A stretch of DNA of 21,815 nt from an uncultured Eubacteriales bacterium (GCA_900553805.1 USEU01000035.1:1-21815); one strand, 5' to 3'; positions 1-8,345 are shown, counted from the first letter of the stretch. Notes: generated by a model from the sequence alone, not told the origin. A program made the numbers and translations.

Positions 1-20
1 TCAAACTGAAGAAGTGGGGC

Positions 21-43
21 AAAAAGACGGCTGCGGCTCGCAG
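21..43 (-). terminator. Weak terminator-like hairpin after the DUF5662 gene
   Basis: On the minus strand a 5-bp stem (CTGCG/CGCAG, loop AGC, 31-43) is followed five bases later by a run of five T (21-25). It lies 22 bases past the DUF5662 stop codon and could end the prfC operon. The stem is short and the T run is displaced, so this is tentative. No gene is visible in positions 1-64. Confidence 0.25.
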
Positions 44-64
44 ACACAATTGCGCTGTGTTGCC

Positions 65-610
65 TTAATCCCAGGGAAAGGGCTTATTCTTGAGGACGCT
101 CTGGCGGATGTAGCGAAAGGTGGTGTCCTCGCCCCGTTCCTTCAGCATGGTCAGGATGTATTCCAGCTGGCGGCGGGTCTGGGGGTGCATCAGCTGGCTC
201 TCCGTGCTTTTCTTCAGGTACTCCAGCTCCGCGCCGGGGTGGTAGGCGCGGCCCTGATAGGTCATGCAGGCCGCGCGGCGGTCCATCACCATCTCCGCCA
301 GAAAGCGGCGGGGCATGGGGACCGGCCCGGTTCGGTTGGTTTTGGGATCTACATCCGTCCAGTATTCAAAATGGTGCCGGTTGCGGCCCTTGTGGTGCAT
401 CCAGGCCGCGCTGTAACCCTTGGCCTCCCGCTCGGCCGCGTTGGGGCTGCGGTTGCCCTGGTAGTAGCGCGCACCGCGCCAGAATTCGGTTGGGGAATAT
501 TTGGACAGATCGTGGGTCAGCCCCTGCCAGTACAGCCCGACGCGGAAGCACCCCTGCATTACCCGCCAGCGGTGCGCCGTGATGGTGGCAAAATGCTTCC
601 ATACGTGCAT
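65..610 (-). CDS. DUF5662 family protein
   Basis: The 181-residue protein has no signal peptide or membrane segment. It matches my recollection of the DUF5662 family, found in Firmicutes and their phages: an N-terminal WKHF.TIT.HR segment, then GLTHDLSKYSPTEF (about 31-44), a YYQGNRSPN block and WMHHKGRNRHHFEYW (about 70-84). The HD and HH pairs in these blocks resemble metal-binding histidine patterns, but no function is established. The ATG follows the prfC stop by 6 bases, and its ribosome binding site (AAGGA) lies in the last prfC codons, so the two genes are probably co-transcribed and translationally coupled. The family call is fairly firm; the role is unknown. Confidence 0.8.
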   Translation of the reverse strand: MHVWKHFATITAHRWRVMQGCFRVGLYWQGLTHDLSKYSPTEFWRGARYYQGNRSPNAAEREAKGYSAAWMHHKGRNRHHFEYWTDVDPKTNRTGPVPMPRRFLAEMVMDRRAACMTYQGRAYHPGAELEYLKKSTESQLMHPQTRRQLEYILTMLKERGEDTTFRYIRQSVLKNKPFPWD

Positions 611-616
611 TTCTGA

Positions 617-2209
617 TTATCCTTCCGAAACGATGATCTCCGACACCTCCAGGCCGGGATTCCGGCGGCAGGTGAAGTCGATGGCCCAGAAGCTGGAGAA
701 TACCAGCAGATTCCTGCCCTTGTAATCCTCCAACAGCTCAGCGTCACTGCCCAGGTTCAGGTCGGACAGGTCGCCGGGGTATTTGTCGATTAGACGAATC
801 TCCTCATAGGGCAGGCCCTCCATGCGAAGATCCACACCGTATTCGTTCTTCATGCGGTATTCAAAGACATCAAATTGCAGCGTGCCCACCACGCCCACAA
901 TGACCTCCTCCATGCCGGAGTTGGGCACCTTGAAAATCTGGATCGCGCCCTCCTGGGCGATCTGCTCGGTACCCTTGACGAACTGCTTGCGCTTCATGGA
1001 GTCCTTGGCAGACACCCGGGCGAAATGCTCCGGGGCAAAGACGGGGATGCCGGAATACCTGAATTTCTTTCCGGGCACGGTGATGGTGTCGCCGATGGAA
1101 AAGATGCCGGGGTCAAATACGCCGATCACGTCCCCGGCGTAGGCCTCGTCCACGATCTCCCGCTCCGCCGCCATCAGCTGCTGGGGCTGGGACAGGCGCA
1201 TTTTCCGGCCGGACTGCACATGGTAATACTCGGCGTCCCGCTGGAACTTGCCAGAGCAGATGCGCATGAAGGCCAGCCGGTCCCGGTGGGCCTTGTTCAT
1301 ATTGGCCTGGATCTTAAACACGAAAGCGGAAAAATCCGGGCTGAAGGTATCAATTTCGCCGCAGTCCGCCACCCGGGACAGGGGGGGCGGCGTCAGCCTC
1401 AGGAAGGACTCCAGGAACGGCTCGATGCCGAAATTGGTCAAGGCGGAGCCGAAGAACACCGGGCTAAGCTCTCCGCGCCGCACCTCGTCGATGTTCAGCT
1501 CCCGCCCTGCGGAAAGCAGCTCCACATCGTCGATAAGCTGGCGGTGCTTCTGCTCGCTGTCCAGCAGCCGGGCGACCTCCGGGTCGTAGAGGTCGATCAT
1601 ATGCTTTTCCGCCTTGTTCTTGCCGGAGACGCCGGAGAAGAACAGCAGCTGGCTCTTTTCCCGGTCGTACACGCCCTGGAAATCCTTGCCGGAGCCGATG
1701 GGCCAGTTCATGGCATAGGTCTCGATGCCCAGCTCCCGCTCCAGCTCATCCAGCAGGTCGAAGGGGTCCTTGGCCTCCCGGTCCATCTTGTTCACAAAGG
1801 TGAAAATGGGGATATGCCGCATGGCGCAGACCTTGAAGAGCTTCCGGGTCTGGGGCTCCACGCCCTTGGCGCCGTCGATGACCATCACGGCGGAGTCCGC
1901 TGCCATCAGGGTGCGATAGGTGTCCTCGGAGAAGTCCTGGTGGCCGGGGGTATCCAGAATGTTGATACAGAAGCCCTCATACTGGAACTGCATCACGGAT
2001 GAGGTGACGGAGATACCACGCTGCTTTTCGATCTCCATCCAGTCGGAGGTGGCGGCGCGGGAATTTTTCTTTCCCTTGACCACGCCCGCCTGGGCGATGG
2101 CCCCGCCGTAGAGCAGGAATTTCTCTGTCAAAGTAGTTTTACCGGCGTCGGGGTGCGAAATAATAGCAAAGGTCCGGCGGCGGCTGATTTGTTTTTCAAG
2201 TTCAGTCAT
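617..2209 (-). CDS. prfC: Peptide chain release factor 3 (RF3)
   Basis: RF3 is a cytoplasmic translational GTPase that recycles RF1 and RF2 from the ribosome after peptide release. All GTPase motifs are present: G1 HPDAGKTT (19-26), G2 RGIS (64-67), G3 DTPGH (86-90) and G4 NKMD (140-143). EF-G-like domain 2 and the RF3 C-terminal domain (VGTLQFDVFEYR near 440) follow. The 530 residues match E. coli RF3 (529), so the gene is complete. The ATG at 2209 is preceded by a G-rich weak Shine-Dalgarno. A DUF5662 gene follows after 6 bases and probably forms an operon with it. This is the most secure call in the left part of the window. Confidence 0.97.
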   Translation of the reverse strand: MTELEKQISRRRTFAIISHPDAGKTTLTEKFLLYGGAIAQAGVVKGKKNSRAATSDWMEIEKQRGISVTSSVMQFQYEGFCINILDTPGHQDFSEDTYRTLMAADSAVMVIDGAKGVEPQTRKLFKVCAMRHIPIFTFVNKMDREAKDPFDLLDELERELGIETYAMNWPIGSGKDFQGVYDREKSQLLFFSGVSGKNKAEKHMIDLYDPEVARLLDSEQKHRQLIDDVELLSAGRELNIDEVRRGELSPVFFGSALTNFGIEPFLESFLRLTPPPLSRVADCGEIDTFSPDFSAFVFKIQANMNKAHRDRLAFMRICSGKFQRDAEYYHVQSGRKMRLSQPQQLMAAEREIVDEAYAGDVIGVFDPGIFSIGDTITVPGKKFRYSGIPVFAPEHFARVSAKDSMKRKQFVKGTEQIAQEGAIQIFKVPNSGMEEVIVGVVGTLQFDVFEYRMKNEYGVDLRMEGLPYEEIRLIDKYPGDLSDLNLGSDAELLEDYKGRNLLVFSSFWAIDFTCRRNPGLEVSEIIVSEG

Positions 2210-2320
2210 TTATCATTTCCCCCAAAGTTGTTGATTTTTACGCACTTTGGAAGGAAGCTATGTTGGAGCAAAACACATGATGGTTCCCCCTAGAAGGTCA
2301 AATTCTCATATATCTTTGAA

Positions 2321-2349
2321 AGTTTAACACAGTTTTTCCCTATTTACAA
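2321..2349 (-). promoter_or_regulatory. Probable sigma-A promoter of prfC
   Basis: On the minus strand TTGTAA (2344-2349), a 17-base spacer and TAAACT (2321-2326) lie about 110 bases upstream of the prfC start. The spacing is ideal but both hexamers deviate from consensus. The 282-base gap 2210-2491 otherwise holds only the terminator of the upstream ABC operon and an unremarkable 5' leader. Confidence 0.5.
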
Positions 2350-2381
2350 GAGGACACCGGCAAATAAATTAAAAATAGGTA

Positions 2382-2416
2382 TAAAATGCCCTGGCCCGGA
2401 GGTTTCCGGGCCAGGG
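2382..2416 (-). terminator. Intrinsic terminator of the SBP-permease-ATPase operon
   Basis: Read on the minus strand, a perfect 11-bp GC-rich stem (CCCTGGCCCGG at 2406-2416 pairing with 2389-2399, six-base loop) is followed by CATTTTA. It lies 76 bases beyond the ATPase stop codon and just before the prfC promoter, so it separates the two transcription units. Confidence 0.85.
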
Positions 2417-2491
2417 TCAGTTTCAGGAAGTTCCGGCAAGGCTGTGAAAAACGCTTCTATGCAGCCGGGGAGGGTCGGTTCAAGCCACCCT

Positions 2492-3568
2492 TTACAGGAC
2501 GTGAACGTTTTCCTTTTCGAAGGCCACGTAGGCGGTGTCGCCTACCTGGTAGATCTTCTTATTCTTGGGGTTGAAATCTGTGATCTTGACCATGGTATCG
2601 CCCACCATCACGTGATAGTTCTGGTATGCGCCCATGAAGCAGGACAGGATGACCCGGCAGGGCAGCTGGCCCTGCTCCGCCAGGACGGCGGACTCCGGGC
2701 GAAGCACCAGGGTGCACTGCTTTTTCTCTTCGATGTCCCGGACGCCGATCACGTCTACCGGGCTGCCCTCGATCTCCACCGTCCCCTGGTCGCCGTTCTT
2801 GGCGGTCAGCTCGCCGCGGAGGAAGTTGGCCTCACCAATGAAGTCGGCCACGAATTCGTTGGCGGGATGGTAATAGATCTCCTGAGGGGTACCGATCTGG
2901 CGCACGTCACCCTTTTCCATAATGATGATCTGGTCGGACAAGGCCATGGCCTCGGATTGGTCATGGGTGACATAGATGGCAGTGATGCCCGCCTCCTGCT
3001 GGATGCGGCGGATCTCGGTACGCATGGTCACACGCAGCTTGGCATCCAGGTTGCTCAGCGGCTCGTCAAACAGCAGCACACCCGGCTCCAGCACCAGGGC
3101 TCTTGCCAGGGCAACGCGCTGCTGCTGGCCGCCGGAGAGCTGGTTGGTCATTCTGGCCTCCATCCCCTCCAGGCCTACCAGCTTCAGGATATTGGTCACC
3201 TTCTCCTTGATGGTGGCCTTGTCCATATGGCGCAGCTTCAGGCCGTAGGCCACGTTGTCGAAGATGTTATAGTGGGGCAGCAGCGCATAGCTCTGGAACA
3301 CCATGGCGGTGTCCCGTTTGTTGGGGGTCAGGGAATTGATGGGTTCGCCGCCCAGGTAGATCTCGCCCTCATCCGGGCTTTCGAAGCCGGCGATCATGCG
3401 CAGCGTTGTGGTCTTGCCGCAGCCGGAGGGACCAAGCAGGGTCACAAAGGAGCCGGGAGCGATCTCCAGGTTGGCATCCTTCACGGCATAGAAATCCTTA
3501 CCGGTTTTGGGGTCCTTATAGATTTTGGAAATATGATCCAGGCGAACGCCTTTCTTTGTTTTCGCCAT
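2492..3568 (-). CDS. ABC transporter ATP-binding protein, ferric iron/AEP/spermidine class
   Basis: This is the ATPase subunit of an importer. It shows Walker A GPSGCGKT (46-53), Q-loop FQSYALLPH (91-99), signature LSGGQQQ (144-150), Walker B VLLFDEP (164-170) and the switch histidine in VTHDQ (about 200-204). A C-terminal TOBE-like regulatory domain covers about 250-355, as in PotA/FbpC/PhnT proteins (usual length about 350; here 358). The ATG lies 2 bases after the permease stop, and its AAGGAGG is within the permease's last codons, so translation is coupled. It powers the adjacent double permease. The substrate cannot be read from the ATPase. Confidence 0.9.
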   Translation of the reverse strand: MAKTKKGVRLDHISKIYKDPKTGKDFYAVKDANLEIAPGSFVTLLGPSGCGKTTTLRMIAGFESPDEGEIYLGGEPINSLTPNKRDTAMVFQSYALLPHYNIFDNVAYGLKLRHMDKATIKEKVTNILKLVGLEGMEARMTNQLSGGQQQRVALARALVLEPGVLLFDEPLSNLDAKLRVTMRTEIRRIQQEAGITAIYVTHDQSEAMALSDQIIIMEKGDVRQIGTPQEIYYHPANEFVADFIGEANFLRGELTAKNGDQGTVEIEGSPVDVIGVRDIEEKKQCTLVLRPESAVLAEQGQLPCRVILSCFMGAYQNYHVMVGDTMVKITDFNPKNKKIYQVGDTAYVAFEKENVHVL

Positions 3569-3569
3569 A

Positions 3570-5285
3570 TCAGTTGTCCTCCTTTATTTTGCGGCTGGTG
3601 CCGAAGAATTTGATAAACAAATTCATCAGCAGAACGCTTCCGTAAGTAATTGCGATCAAAATGGTGGCGAAGGCGCAGGCCACGCCGTAGGAGCCCTTCT
3701 CCGCGAATTCGTTGATCTGCACGGTGATCAGCAGGAACTCCGGGGTCACCAGCAGGATGATGGCGGAAATGGCGGTGATGGAGCGCACGAACGCGGTGAC
3801 CAGGCCGCTGAGGAAGGAATCCTTGATCAGCGGCAGCGTCACGGTCATAAAGACCTTGAAGCTATTGGCGCCCATGTCATAGGCGGATTCCTCGATGCTC
3901 TTATCGATCTGGCGCAGGGCGGAAATGCCGCTGCGGGTGCCGGTGGGCAGGCTTCGGATGACGAACACGATGATCAGGATCGCCGCGCTGCCATACAGTC
4001 CCGCCAGGAAGCCGGTGCCGAACACGCCCTTGACGAAGCCGCGGATATAGCCGATGCCAAGCACAGTGCCGGGCACGGCCATGGCCAGCATGGAGACAAA
4101 CTCAATAAAGCCCTTGGCCTTGAACTTCCGCTTGACCACCAGGTAGGAGATGATCATACTCAGCAGTGCCGTAATAGGGGCGGAGATCAAAGACAGGACG
4201 AAGGAATCCCGGAAGGCCTTCAATCCCTTGTACTTTTCAAAGACGCGGACAAACCACTTGGTCGTCAGGTGGAAGTCGTAGCCCCAGGTTTTGAACAATG
4301 CGCCAAAGGGGACGCAGACGTACATCATGATGACGAAAATCGCGATCAGCGAGCACAGCACGGTAAGGGGTGTGGTGACGGAACGATCCTCAATGAGCAT
4401 TCTGCCCCGGGACGCCTTGCCGGTGAGGGTGGCAGCGGTCTTCTTTTCCAGCACGTACTTCTGCACCAGGTACATCACCAGGGTGATGGACAGCAGCACC
4501 ACGGCCATCGCCGCCGCGCCCTGCTTGTCGTAAGCGCCGGTGATCTGCAGATAGATGGTGGTGGCCAGGGTATCATAGGAGCCGCCGATGATCATGGGGT
4601 TTGCAAAGTCGGCGATGGACTCGATGAAGGTCACCAGGAACGCATTGCCCAGGCCGGGCAGGATCAGCGGCAGGGTGACGCTGGTGAACACCTTGAACCG
4701 GGAAGCGCCCATATCCCGGGCGGCCTCCTCCAGGCTGGGATCGATGTTCTTCAGCAGACCCTTGAGCATCATGTAGCACACGGGGAAGAAGGTCAGCGTC
4801 TGCACCACGGCGATGCCGCCGAAGCCATATACGCTGTTGTCATAGATGTGCAGCAGGAACCGGGTGATGATGCCCGCCTTGCCAAAGAGCATGATCATGC
4901 TCAGCGACAGCACAAAGGGGGGCGAGACCACGGGAAGCATGGATACGACCTTGAACAGGCCGCCCATGAATTTGGTCCGCACCTTGACGTAGACCTCCAC
5001 GTAGGCAAACAGCAATCCCACCACCGTGGAGAGAATGCCCACCGTGAAGCCTACGGTGAGAGTATTGGAAATTGCCCGGCGGAAATTGGGCATCGCAAGG
5101 ATCCGCTTGAATACCGACAGCGTCAGGCCGGTTTCTGGGCCATAGACGCTGTCCACCAGCAGGATCGCGAGAGGATACAGGATGAATAATGTAAGAAAAG
5201 CGATCAAAACCACAATGGTGGTGACGAGGATCGGGTCACCCAGCAGCTTTTTCCGCTCCAAGGCTGCGCTCTGGCGGCTGGCCAT
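3570..5285 (-). CDS. ABC transporter permease with two fused MetI-like domains (FbpB/PhnU type)
   Basis: This integral membrane subunit of the importer is a tandem fusion of two binding-protein-dependent permease domains. Each has an EAA loop that docks the ATPase: EEAARDMGA (186-194) and EESAYDMGA (465-473). About twelve hydrophobic segments are visible. The start at 5285 (MASRQ) is preferred over an in-frame ATG at 5339 because GGGAGG stands 10 bases before it; the product is then 571 residues, in the normal range for this class. The gene lies between the binding-protein and ATPase genes. Ferric-iron (FbpB) and 2-aminoethylphosphonate (PhnU) permeases share this architecture, so the substrate stays open. 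Confidence 0.9.
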   Translation of the reverse strand: MASRQSAALERKKLLGDPILVTTIVVLIAFLTLFILYPLAILLVDSVYGPETGLTLSVFKRILAMPNFRRAISNTLTVGFTVGILSTVVGLLFAYVEVYVKVRTKFMGGLFKVVSMLPVVSPPFVLSLSMIMLFGKAGIITRFLLHIYDNSVYGFGGIAVVQTLTFFPVCYMMLKGLLKNIDPSLEEAARDMGASRFKVFTSVTLPLILPGLGNAFLVTFIESIADFANPMIIGGSYDTLATTIYLQITGAYDKQGAAAMAVVLLSITLVMYLVQKYVLEKKTAATLTGKASRGRMLIEDRSVTTPLTVLCSLIAIFVIMMYVCVPFGALFKTWGYDFHLTTKWFVRVFEKYKGLKAFRDSFVLSLISAPITALLSMIISYLVVKRKFKAKGFIEFVSMLAMAVPGTVLGIGYIRGFVKGVFGTGFLAGLYGSAAILIIVFVIRSLPTGTRSGISALRQIDKSIEESAYDMGANSFKVFMTVTLPLIKDSFLSGLVTAFVRSITAISAIILLVTPEFLLITVQINEFAEKGSYGVACAFATILIAITYGSVLLMNLFIKFFGTSRKIKEDN

Positions 5286-5370
5286 AGGGCAGGTTCCTCC
5301 CTTCTGAAAATGTATCTTGGGAAACTCTGAACAAACCACCCGTTGTAATGGTCTATTCAGAGCCTCCCGA

Positions 5371-5406
5371 TAAAAACCGGGGGGATGGAGATTGACTCCA
5401 TCCCCC
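5371..5406 (-). terminator. Intercistronic terminator/attenuator after the binding-protein gene
   Basis: On the minus strand an 11-bp perfect stem (CTCCATCCCCC 5396-5406 with 5380-5390, loop of five) is followed by CCGGTTTTTA. It lies 30 bases after the binding-protein stop and 86 bases before the permease start. A leaky terminator here would give more binding protein than membrane subunits, a common arrangement for ABC importers. Whether it terminates fully cannot be judged from sequence. Confidence 0.7.
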
Positions 5407-5435
5407 GCAGACTATTCCGTTACGGTGAAGGTGAA

Positions 5436-6515
5436 TTACTCGGTCTTGAAGCGGTCGTCGCCGCCGCCCAGAGCGGTCATCACTTCTTCGACGTAGGTCT
5501 TGATGTTGTTCTTGGCATCCTCGAAGTCATAGTCCATGACGTTCTCGGGATCCAGGCCGAACTCCTCGGCGACCTCAGGCTGCTTGGCATTGTCGATAAC
5601 CAGGAACTGGTAGGAACCGTTGTCCTGAGCCAGCTCGACGCACTCGGGGCTCAGAGCGTACTCGATCCACAGCTTGGCAGCGTTGGGATGGGCAGCGCCC
5701 TTGAAGATGGCGGTAGCGCCGATCTCGAAAGAGGTGCCGGAGGAAGGAATGATCAGCTCGACGTTTCCGTAGCCGTTGTCAACGATCTGGGTGATGCCGT
5801 CATGCAGGAAGCCGATGCCGATGACGCACTCACCGGTGCCGACGTTCTTGGACGGGCCGGAGCCGGACTTGGTGTAAACCTGAATGTTCTTGTCCAGATC
5901 GACCAGGTACTGGATGCCTTCGTCATGGCCGTACTTCTGGATCATGGTGTTGATGACCAGCTTGGCGGTGCCGGCGGTGTTGTAGTTGGACAGCCAGATC
6001 AGATCCTTGTACTCTTCCTTCAGCAGGTCAGCCCAGTCCTGAGGAGCTTCCAGGCCCATACGGTCCAGCTCGTCGGCATTGACGATGAAGCCCAGGATGC
6101 CCTTATAGATGCCGTACCACAGGCCGTCGGCGTCCTTGTAGGCGTCGCCCAGCAGGTGAGAGGCGTTGATGGCCTCGTAGGGCTCCAGCAGGCCTTCAGC
6201 AGCGCAGACGTTGTAGGGATCGGTGGTGCCGCCGAACCAGACGTCAGCGGAAGGAGTGCCGTTCTCTTCCTCGATCTTGCTCTGGACCTCGCCGGTGGAC
6301 AGGCGCTGATACTTCACTTCGATGCCGTACAGCTCCTGGAAGTGCTCGCAGGCAGCTGCCAGATACTCTTCCTCGCAGGAACCGTAAACGATCAGCTCGC
6401 CCTCTTTCTGGGCAGCGGCGATCAGGTCATCCATGCCCTCAGCCTGCACACCGCGAACGGCGAACAGCCCGAAAACCATGACCAGGGACAGCGCTATTGC
6501 TAAGAATTTTTTCAT
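5436..6515 (-). CDS. ABC transporter substrate-binding protein, family 1 (ferric iron/AEP type)
   Basis: This is the extracellular ligand-capture subunit for the permease and ATPase that follow. Residues 1-25 form a signal peptide (MKK, hydrophobic core, cleavage after VQA). No lipobox Cys is present, which is unusual for a Gram-positive binding protein because nothing obvious anchors it. The mature part has the type II fold pattern: YGSCEEE near the N-terminus, ADVWFGGTTDPY, and GLWYGIYKGILGFIVN. The ATG at 6515 is chosen over 6530 because GGAGG is 8 bases upstream and the signal peptide then begins properly. No adjacent Tyr-Tyr pair, the usual ferric-ion ligand of FbpA proteins, is present anywhere. 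Iron is therefore doubtful; aminoethylphosphonate or another anion is possible. Confidence 0.88.
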   Translation of the reverse strand: MKKFLAIALSLVMVFGLFAVRGVQAEGMDDLIAAAQKEGELIVYGSCEEEYLAAACEHFQELYGIEVKYQRLSTGEVQSKIEEENGTPSADVWFGGTTDPYNVCAAEGLLEPYEAINASHLLGDAYKDADGLWYGIYKGILGFIVNADELDRMGLEAPQDWADLLKEEYKDLIWLSNYNTAGTAKLVINTMIQKYGHDEGIQYLVDLDKNIQVYTKSGSGPSKNVGTGECVIGIGFLHDGITQIVDNGYGNVELIIPSSGTSFEIGATAIFKGAAHPNAAKLWIEYALSPECVELAQDNGSYQFLVIDNAKQPEVAEEFGLDPENVMDYDFEDAKNNIKTYVEEVMTALGGGDDRFKTE

Positions 6516-6550
6516 ATTGTTTCCCTCCATTGGTTAAAATTTACAATGGG

Positions 6551-6579
6551 ATTATATATCTTACACAAAGCTTTGTCAA
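6551..6579 (-). promoter_or_regulatory. Perfect-consensus sigma-A promoter of the SBP-permease-ATPase operon
   Basis: The minus strand reads TTGACA (6574-6579), exactly 17 bases, then TATAAT (6551-6556), a full match to the vegetative consensus about 36 bases upstream of the start codon. A second TTGACA stands 31 bases further upstream (6605-6610). Such a strong core promoter usually implies repression. Confidence 0.9.
6565..6576. promoter_or_regulatory. Candidate operator palindrome in the SBP operon promoter
   Basis: The 12-bp perfect palindrome ACAAAGCTTTGT overlaps the -35 hexamer and spacer of the consensus promoter. In addition, TTTGTCAATA occurs twice in direct orientation (6572-6581 and 6603-6612), 31 bp apart or about three helical turns. 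Together these could bind a dimeric repressor. It does not match Fur or PerR boxes well. The role is inferred from position only. Confidence 0.4.
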
Positions 6580-6658
6580 TAATCATTTCCGAAAATATGT
6601 GATTTGTCAATAGAAAAAGCAGAATTACAGGGGTATGAAGCGAACTTGTGCACGCCCA

Positions 6659-6686
6659 TTGATAATTCTCATCTTTATGCTATACT
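6659..6686 (+). promoter_or_regulatory. Probable promoter of the GNAT gene
   Basis: TTGATA (6659-6664), a 16-base spacer and TATACT (6681-6686) place transcription start near 6693, downstream of an in-frame ATG at 6635. This supports the later TTG start for the acetyltransferase. The promoter diverges from that of the ABC operon. Confidence 0.6.
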
Positions 6687-6727
6687 TATTTTGTTATCCT
6701 AGAAACAGGCTGCGGAGGAAATGCGCT

Positions 6728-7282
6728 TTGATTTTCAATGCAAGTATCCAATTGAAGAATGGCCAAACCTGCATCCTGCGCAGCGCCGAAGCAGCAGATG
6801 CCGTGGCCTTTGTTCGCTATTCTTTACAGGTGCGTGCTGAAACAGACTATCTTCTGGCCGCTGTGGACGAGGCAGAGCATGATCCAGTGAAGGTGGAACA
6901 GCGGTTGAACGCTGCCAGAAGCAGCCCGACGGACATTCAAATCTGCGCATTCGTGGATGGAGTGCTGGTTGGTTCCGCCGGTGTGACGCTCATTCGGAAT
7001 CGGCGTAAGATGCTGCATCGGGCTGAATTTGGAATCAGCATTTTGCAGGCCTACAATGGGCTTGGCATTGGGAATGCACTGACGGAGCAGTGCATCACCT
7101 GCGCAAAGCAGGCGGGTTTCCTGCAGCTGGAACTGGAGGTCGTAGCCGAAAATGAAAAAGCGATCAGGCTGTATCAAAAGCATGGCTTCGTGGAATATGG
7201 CAGGAATCCGCTGGGCTTTCGGTGCGACGACGGGCACTGGCAGGAGCTGGTACTGATGCGGCTGGAGCTGGGTGACCGATAG
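6728..7282 (+). CDS. GNAT family N-acetyltransferase
   Basis: This predicted cytoplasmic acetyl-CoA-dependent acyltransferase has 184 residues. The frame contains the GNAT motif A region: FGISILQAYNGLGIGNAL with the G-x-G-x-G acetyl-CoA pyrophosphate loop, then LELEVVAENEKAIRLYQKHGF, the typical motif B with Asn and the YxxxGF ending. I start it at TTG 6728, with GGAGG at 6714-6718 (9-base spacing). The longer frame from ATG 6635 would include the promoter and add a spurious hydrophobic N-terminus. Substrate is unknown; protein N-terminal, amine or antibiotic targets are all possible for this family. Confidence 0.85.
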   Translation: MIFNASIQLKNGQTCILRSAEAADAVAFVRYSLQVRAETDYLLAAVDEAEHDPVKVEQRLNAARSSPTDIQICAFVDGVLVGSAGVTLIRNRRKMLHRAEFGISILQAYNGLGIGNALTEQCITCAKQAGFLQLELEVVAENEKAIRLYQKHGFVEYGRNPLGFRCDDGHWQELVLMRLELGDR

Positions 7283-7307
7283 CGTGCAAAGCCCGTTTCT
7301 CTTCGGC

Positions 7308-7337
7308 TTGACAAGGCCGGAGCGTTTGTGCTATGAT
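7308..7337 (+). promoter_or_regulatory. Promoter of tcdA
   Basis: TTGACA (7308-7313), an 18-base spacer and TATGAT (7332-7337) with an extended -10 TGC just before it. It sits about 39 bases before the TTG start codon. Confidence 0.7.
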
Positions 7338-7375
7338 TAACCGACCAAATCAGTATGTTTATGAGGTGAATTTCT

Positions 7376-8134
7376 TTGCTGAATCAATTTTCGAGGACAG
7401 AGCTGCTTTTTGGCCGGGAGGCCATGGAAAAGCTGGCAGCGGCGCGGGTGGCTGTGTTTGGGATCGGCGGCGTGGGCGGCTACACCGTGGAGGCGCTGGC
7501 CCGCTCCGGGGTGGGCGCGCTGGACCTGATCGACGATGACCGCGTCTGCCTGACGAACATCAACCGTCAGATCTTAGCTACCCGAAGCAGCGTGGGAAAA
7601 TACAAGGTGGACGAAGCAGAGCAGCGGATCCTGTCCATCAATCCCAAATGCGTTGTTACCACCTATAAGACCTTCTATCTTCCAAGCACAGAGGGCCTGT
7701 TTGACTTCACCCAGTATGACTATATCGTGGACGCCATCGACACCGTATCCGGCAAGCTGGCGCTGATCACCAACGCGCGGAAGGCCGGGACGCCCATCAT
7801 CTGCTCCATGGGAGCGGGCAACAAGCTGGACCCCACGGCGTTTCGGGTGGCGGACATCTATGAGACCTCAGTGGATGCCCTGGCCCGGGTAATCCGCCGG
7901 GAATGCCGCAAGCGGGGCATTGACCATCTCAAGGTGGTATATTCCCAGGAGGAGGCGCGGCGGCCCATTGAGGATATGGAGATCAGCTGCCGGAATCACT
8001 GCATCTGTCCCCCCGACACCGCCCGCAAGTGCACTGCCCGCCGGGATATCCCCGGTTCCAACGCGTTCGTCCCCTCCGTTGTTGGCCTGATCATCGCCGG
8101 TGAGGTCATCAAGGATATCACCGGGGTACGATAG
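7376..8134 (+). CDS. tcdA: tRNA threonylcarbamoyladenosine dehydratase
   Basis: TcdA (CsdL/YgdL) is an E1-like ATP-dependent enzyme that cyclises t6A37 of ANN-decoding tRNAs to ct6A. The protein shows the adenylation-domain loop GIGGVGG (29-35), the DDDRV...TNINRQ segment (53-65), the family CICPP Cys pair (209-213) and the near-invariant IPGSNAFVPSVVGLIIAGEV ending (225-244). Its 252 residues are slightly fewer than the E. coli protein (268). Translation starts at TTG 7376, with GAGGTGA 6 bases upstream; no better in-frame ATG precedes the ThiF domain. It is monocistronic, with its own promoter and terminator. Confidence 0.93.
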   Translation: MLNQFSRTELLFGREAMEKLAAARVAVFGIGGVGGYTVEALARSGVGALDLIDDDRVCLTNINRQILATRSSVGKYKVDEAEQRILSINPKCVVTTYKTFYLPSTEGLFDFTQYDYIVDAIDTVSGKLALITNARKAGTPIICSMGAGNKLDPTAFRVADIYETSVDALARVIRRECRKRGIDHLKVVYSQEEARRPIEDMEISCRNHCICPPDTARKCTARRDIPGSNAFVPSVVGLIIAGEVIKDITGVR

Positions 8135-8148
8135 AGCGCCCATACAAA

Positions 8149-8195
8149 AGCCGCCGCAGTGCCATCTTTTGTGCACCCGGCGGCTGTTTGCATTT
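8149..8195 (+). terminator. Intrinsic terminator of tcdA
   Basis: AGCCGCCG (8149-8156) pairs with CGGCGGCT (8178-8185). The inner GTGC/GCAC extends the fold, and CAAA/TTTG flanks can extend the base. A T-rich GTTTGCATTTTT tail follows. It starts 14 bases after the stop codon. Confidence 0.75.
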
Positions 8196-8316
8196 TTCGC
8201 CCTCATTTCATCACGGCGAAAAACGATTATCAAGGAAAATCTGTGTGAACATCTTGCCGGGCTGGGTGTATGCATAAAAAATATGCTTTTGATTCGGAAT
8301 CTGTGGATAGTGCCCA

Positions 8317-8345
8317 TTGAAATTTGGGGCATTTCGTAGTATCAT
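8317..8345 (+). promoter_or_regulatory. Promoter of the aminotransferase gene
   Basis: TTGAAA (8317-8322), a 17-base spacer and TATCAT (8340-8345), 60 bases before the ATG. The rest of the 8196-8405 gap shows nothing I can assign. Confidence 0.65.

Noticed and set aside
6580..6600. Possible Fur box upstream of the SBP operon
   Set aside because: AATGATTATTG shares a half-site feel with Fur boxes but has no matching second arm.
6635..6727. N-terminal extension of the GNAT protein giving a hydrophobic leader
   Set aside because: The promoter lies inside this segment and the only good ribosome binding site precedes TTG 6728.
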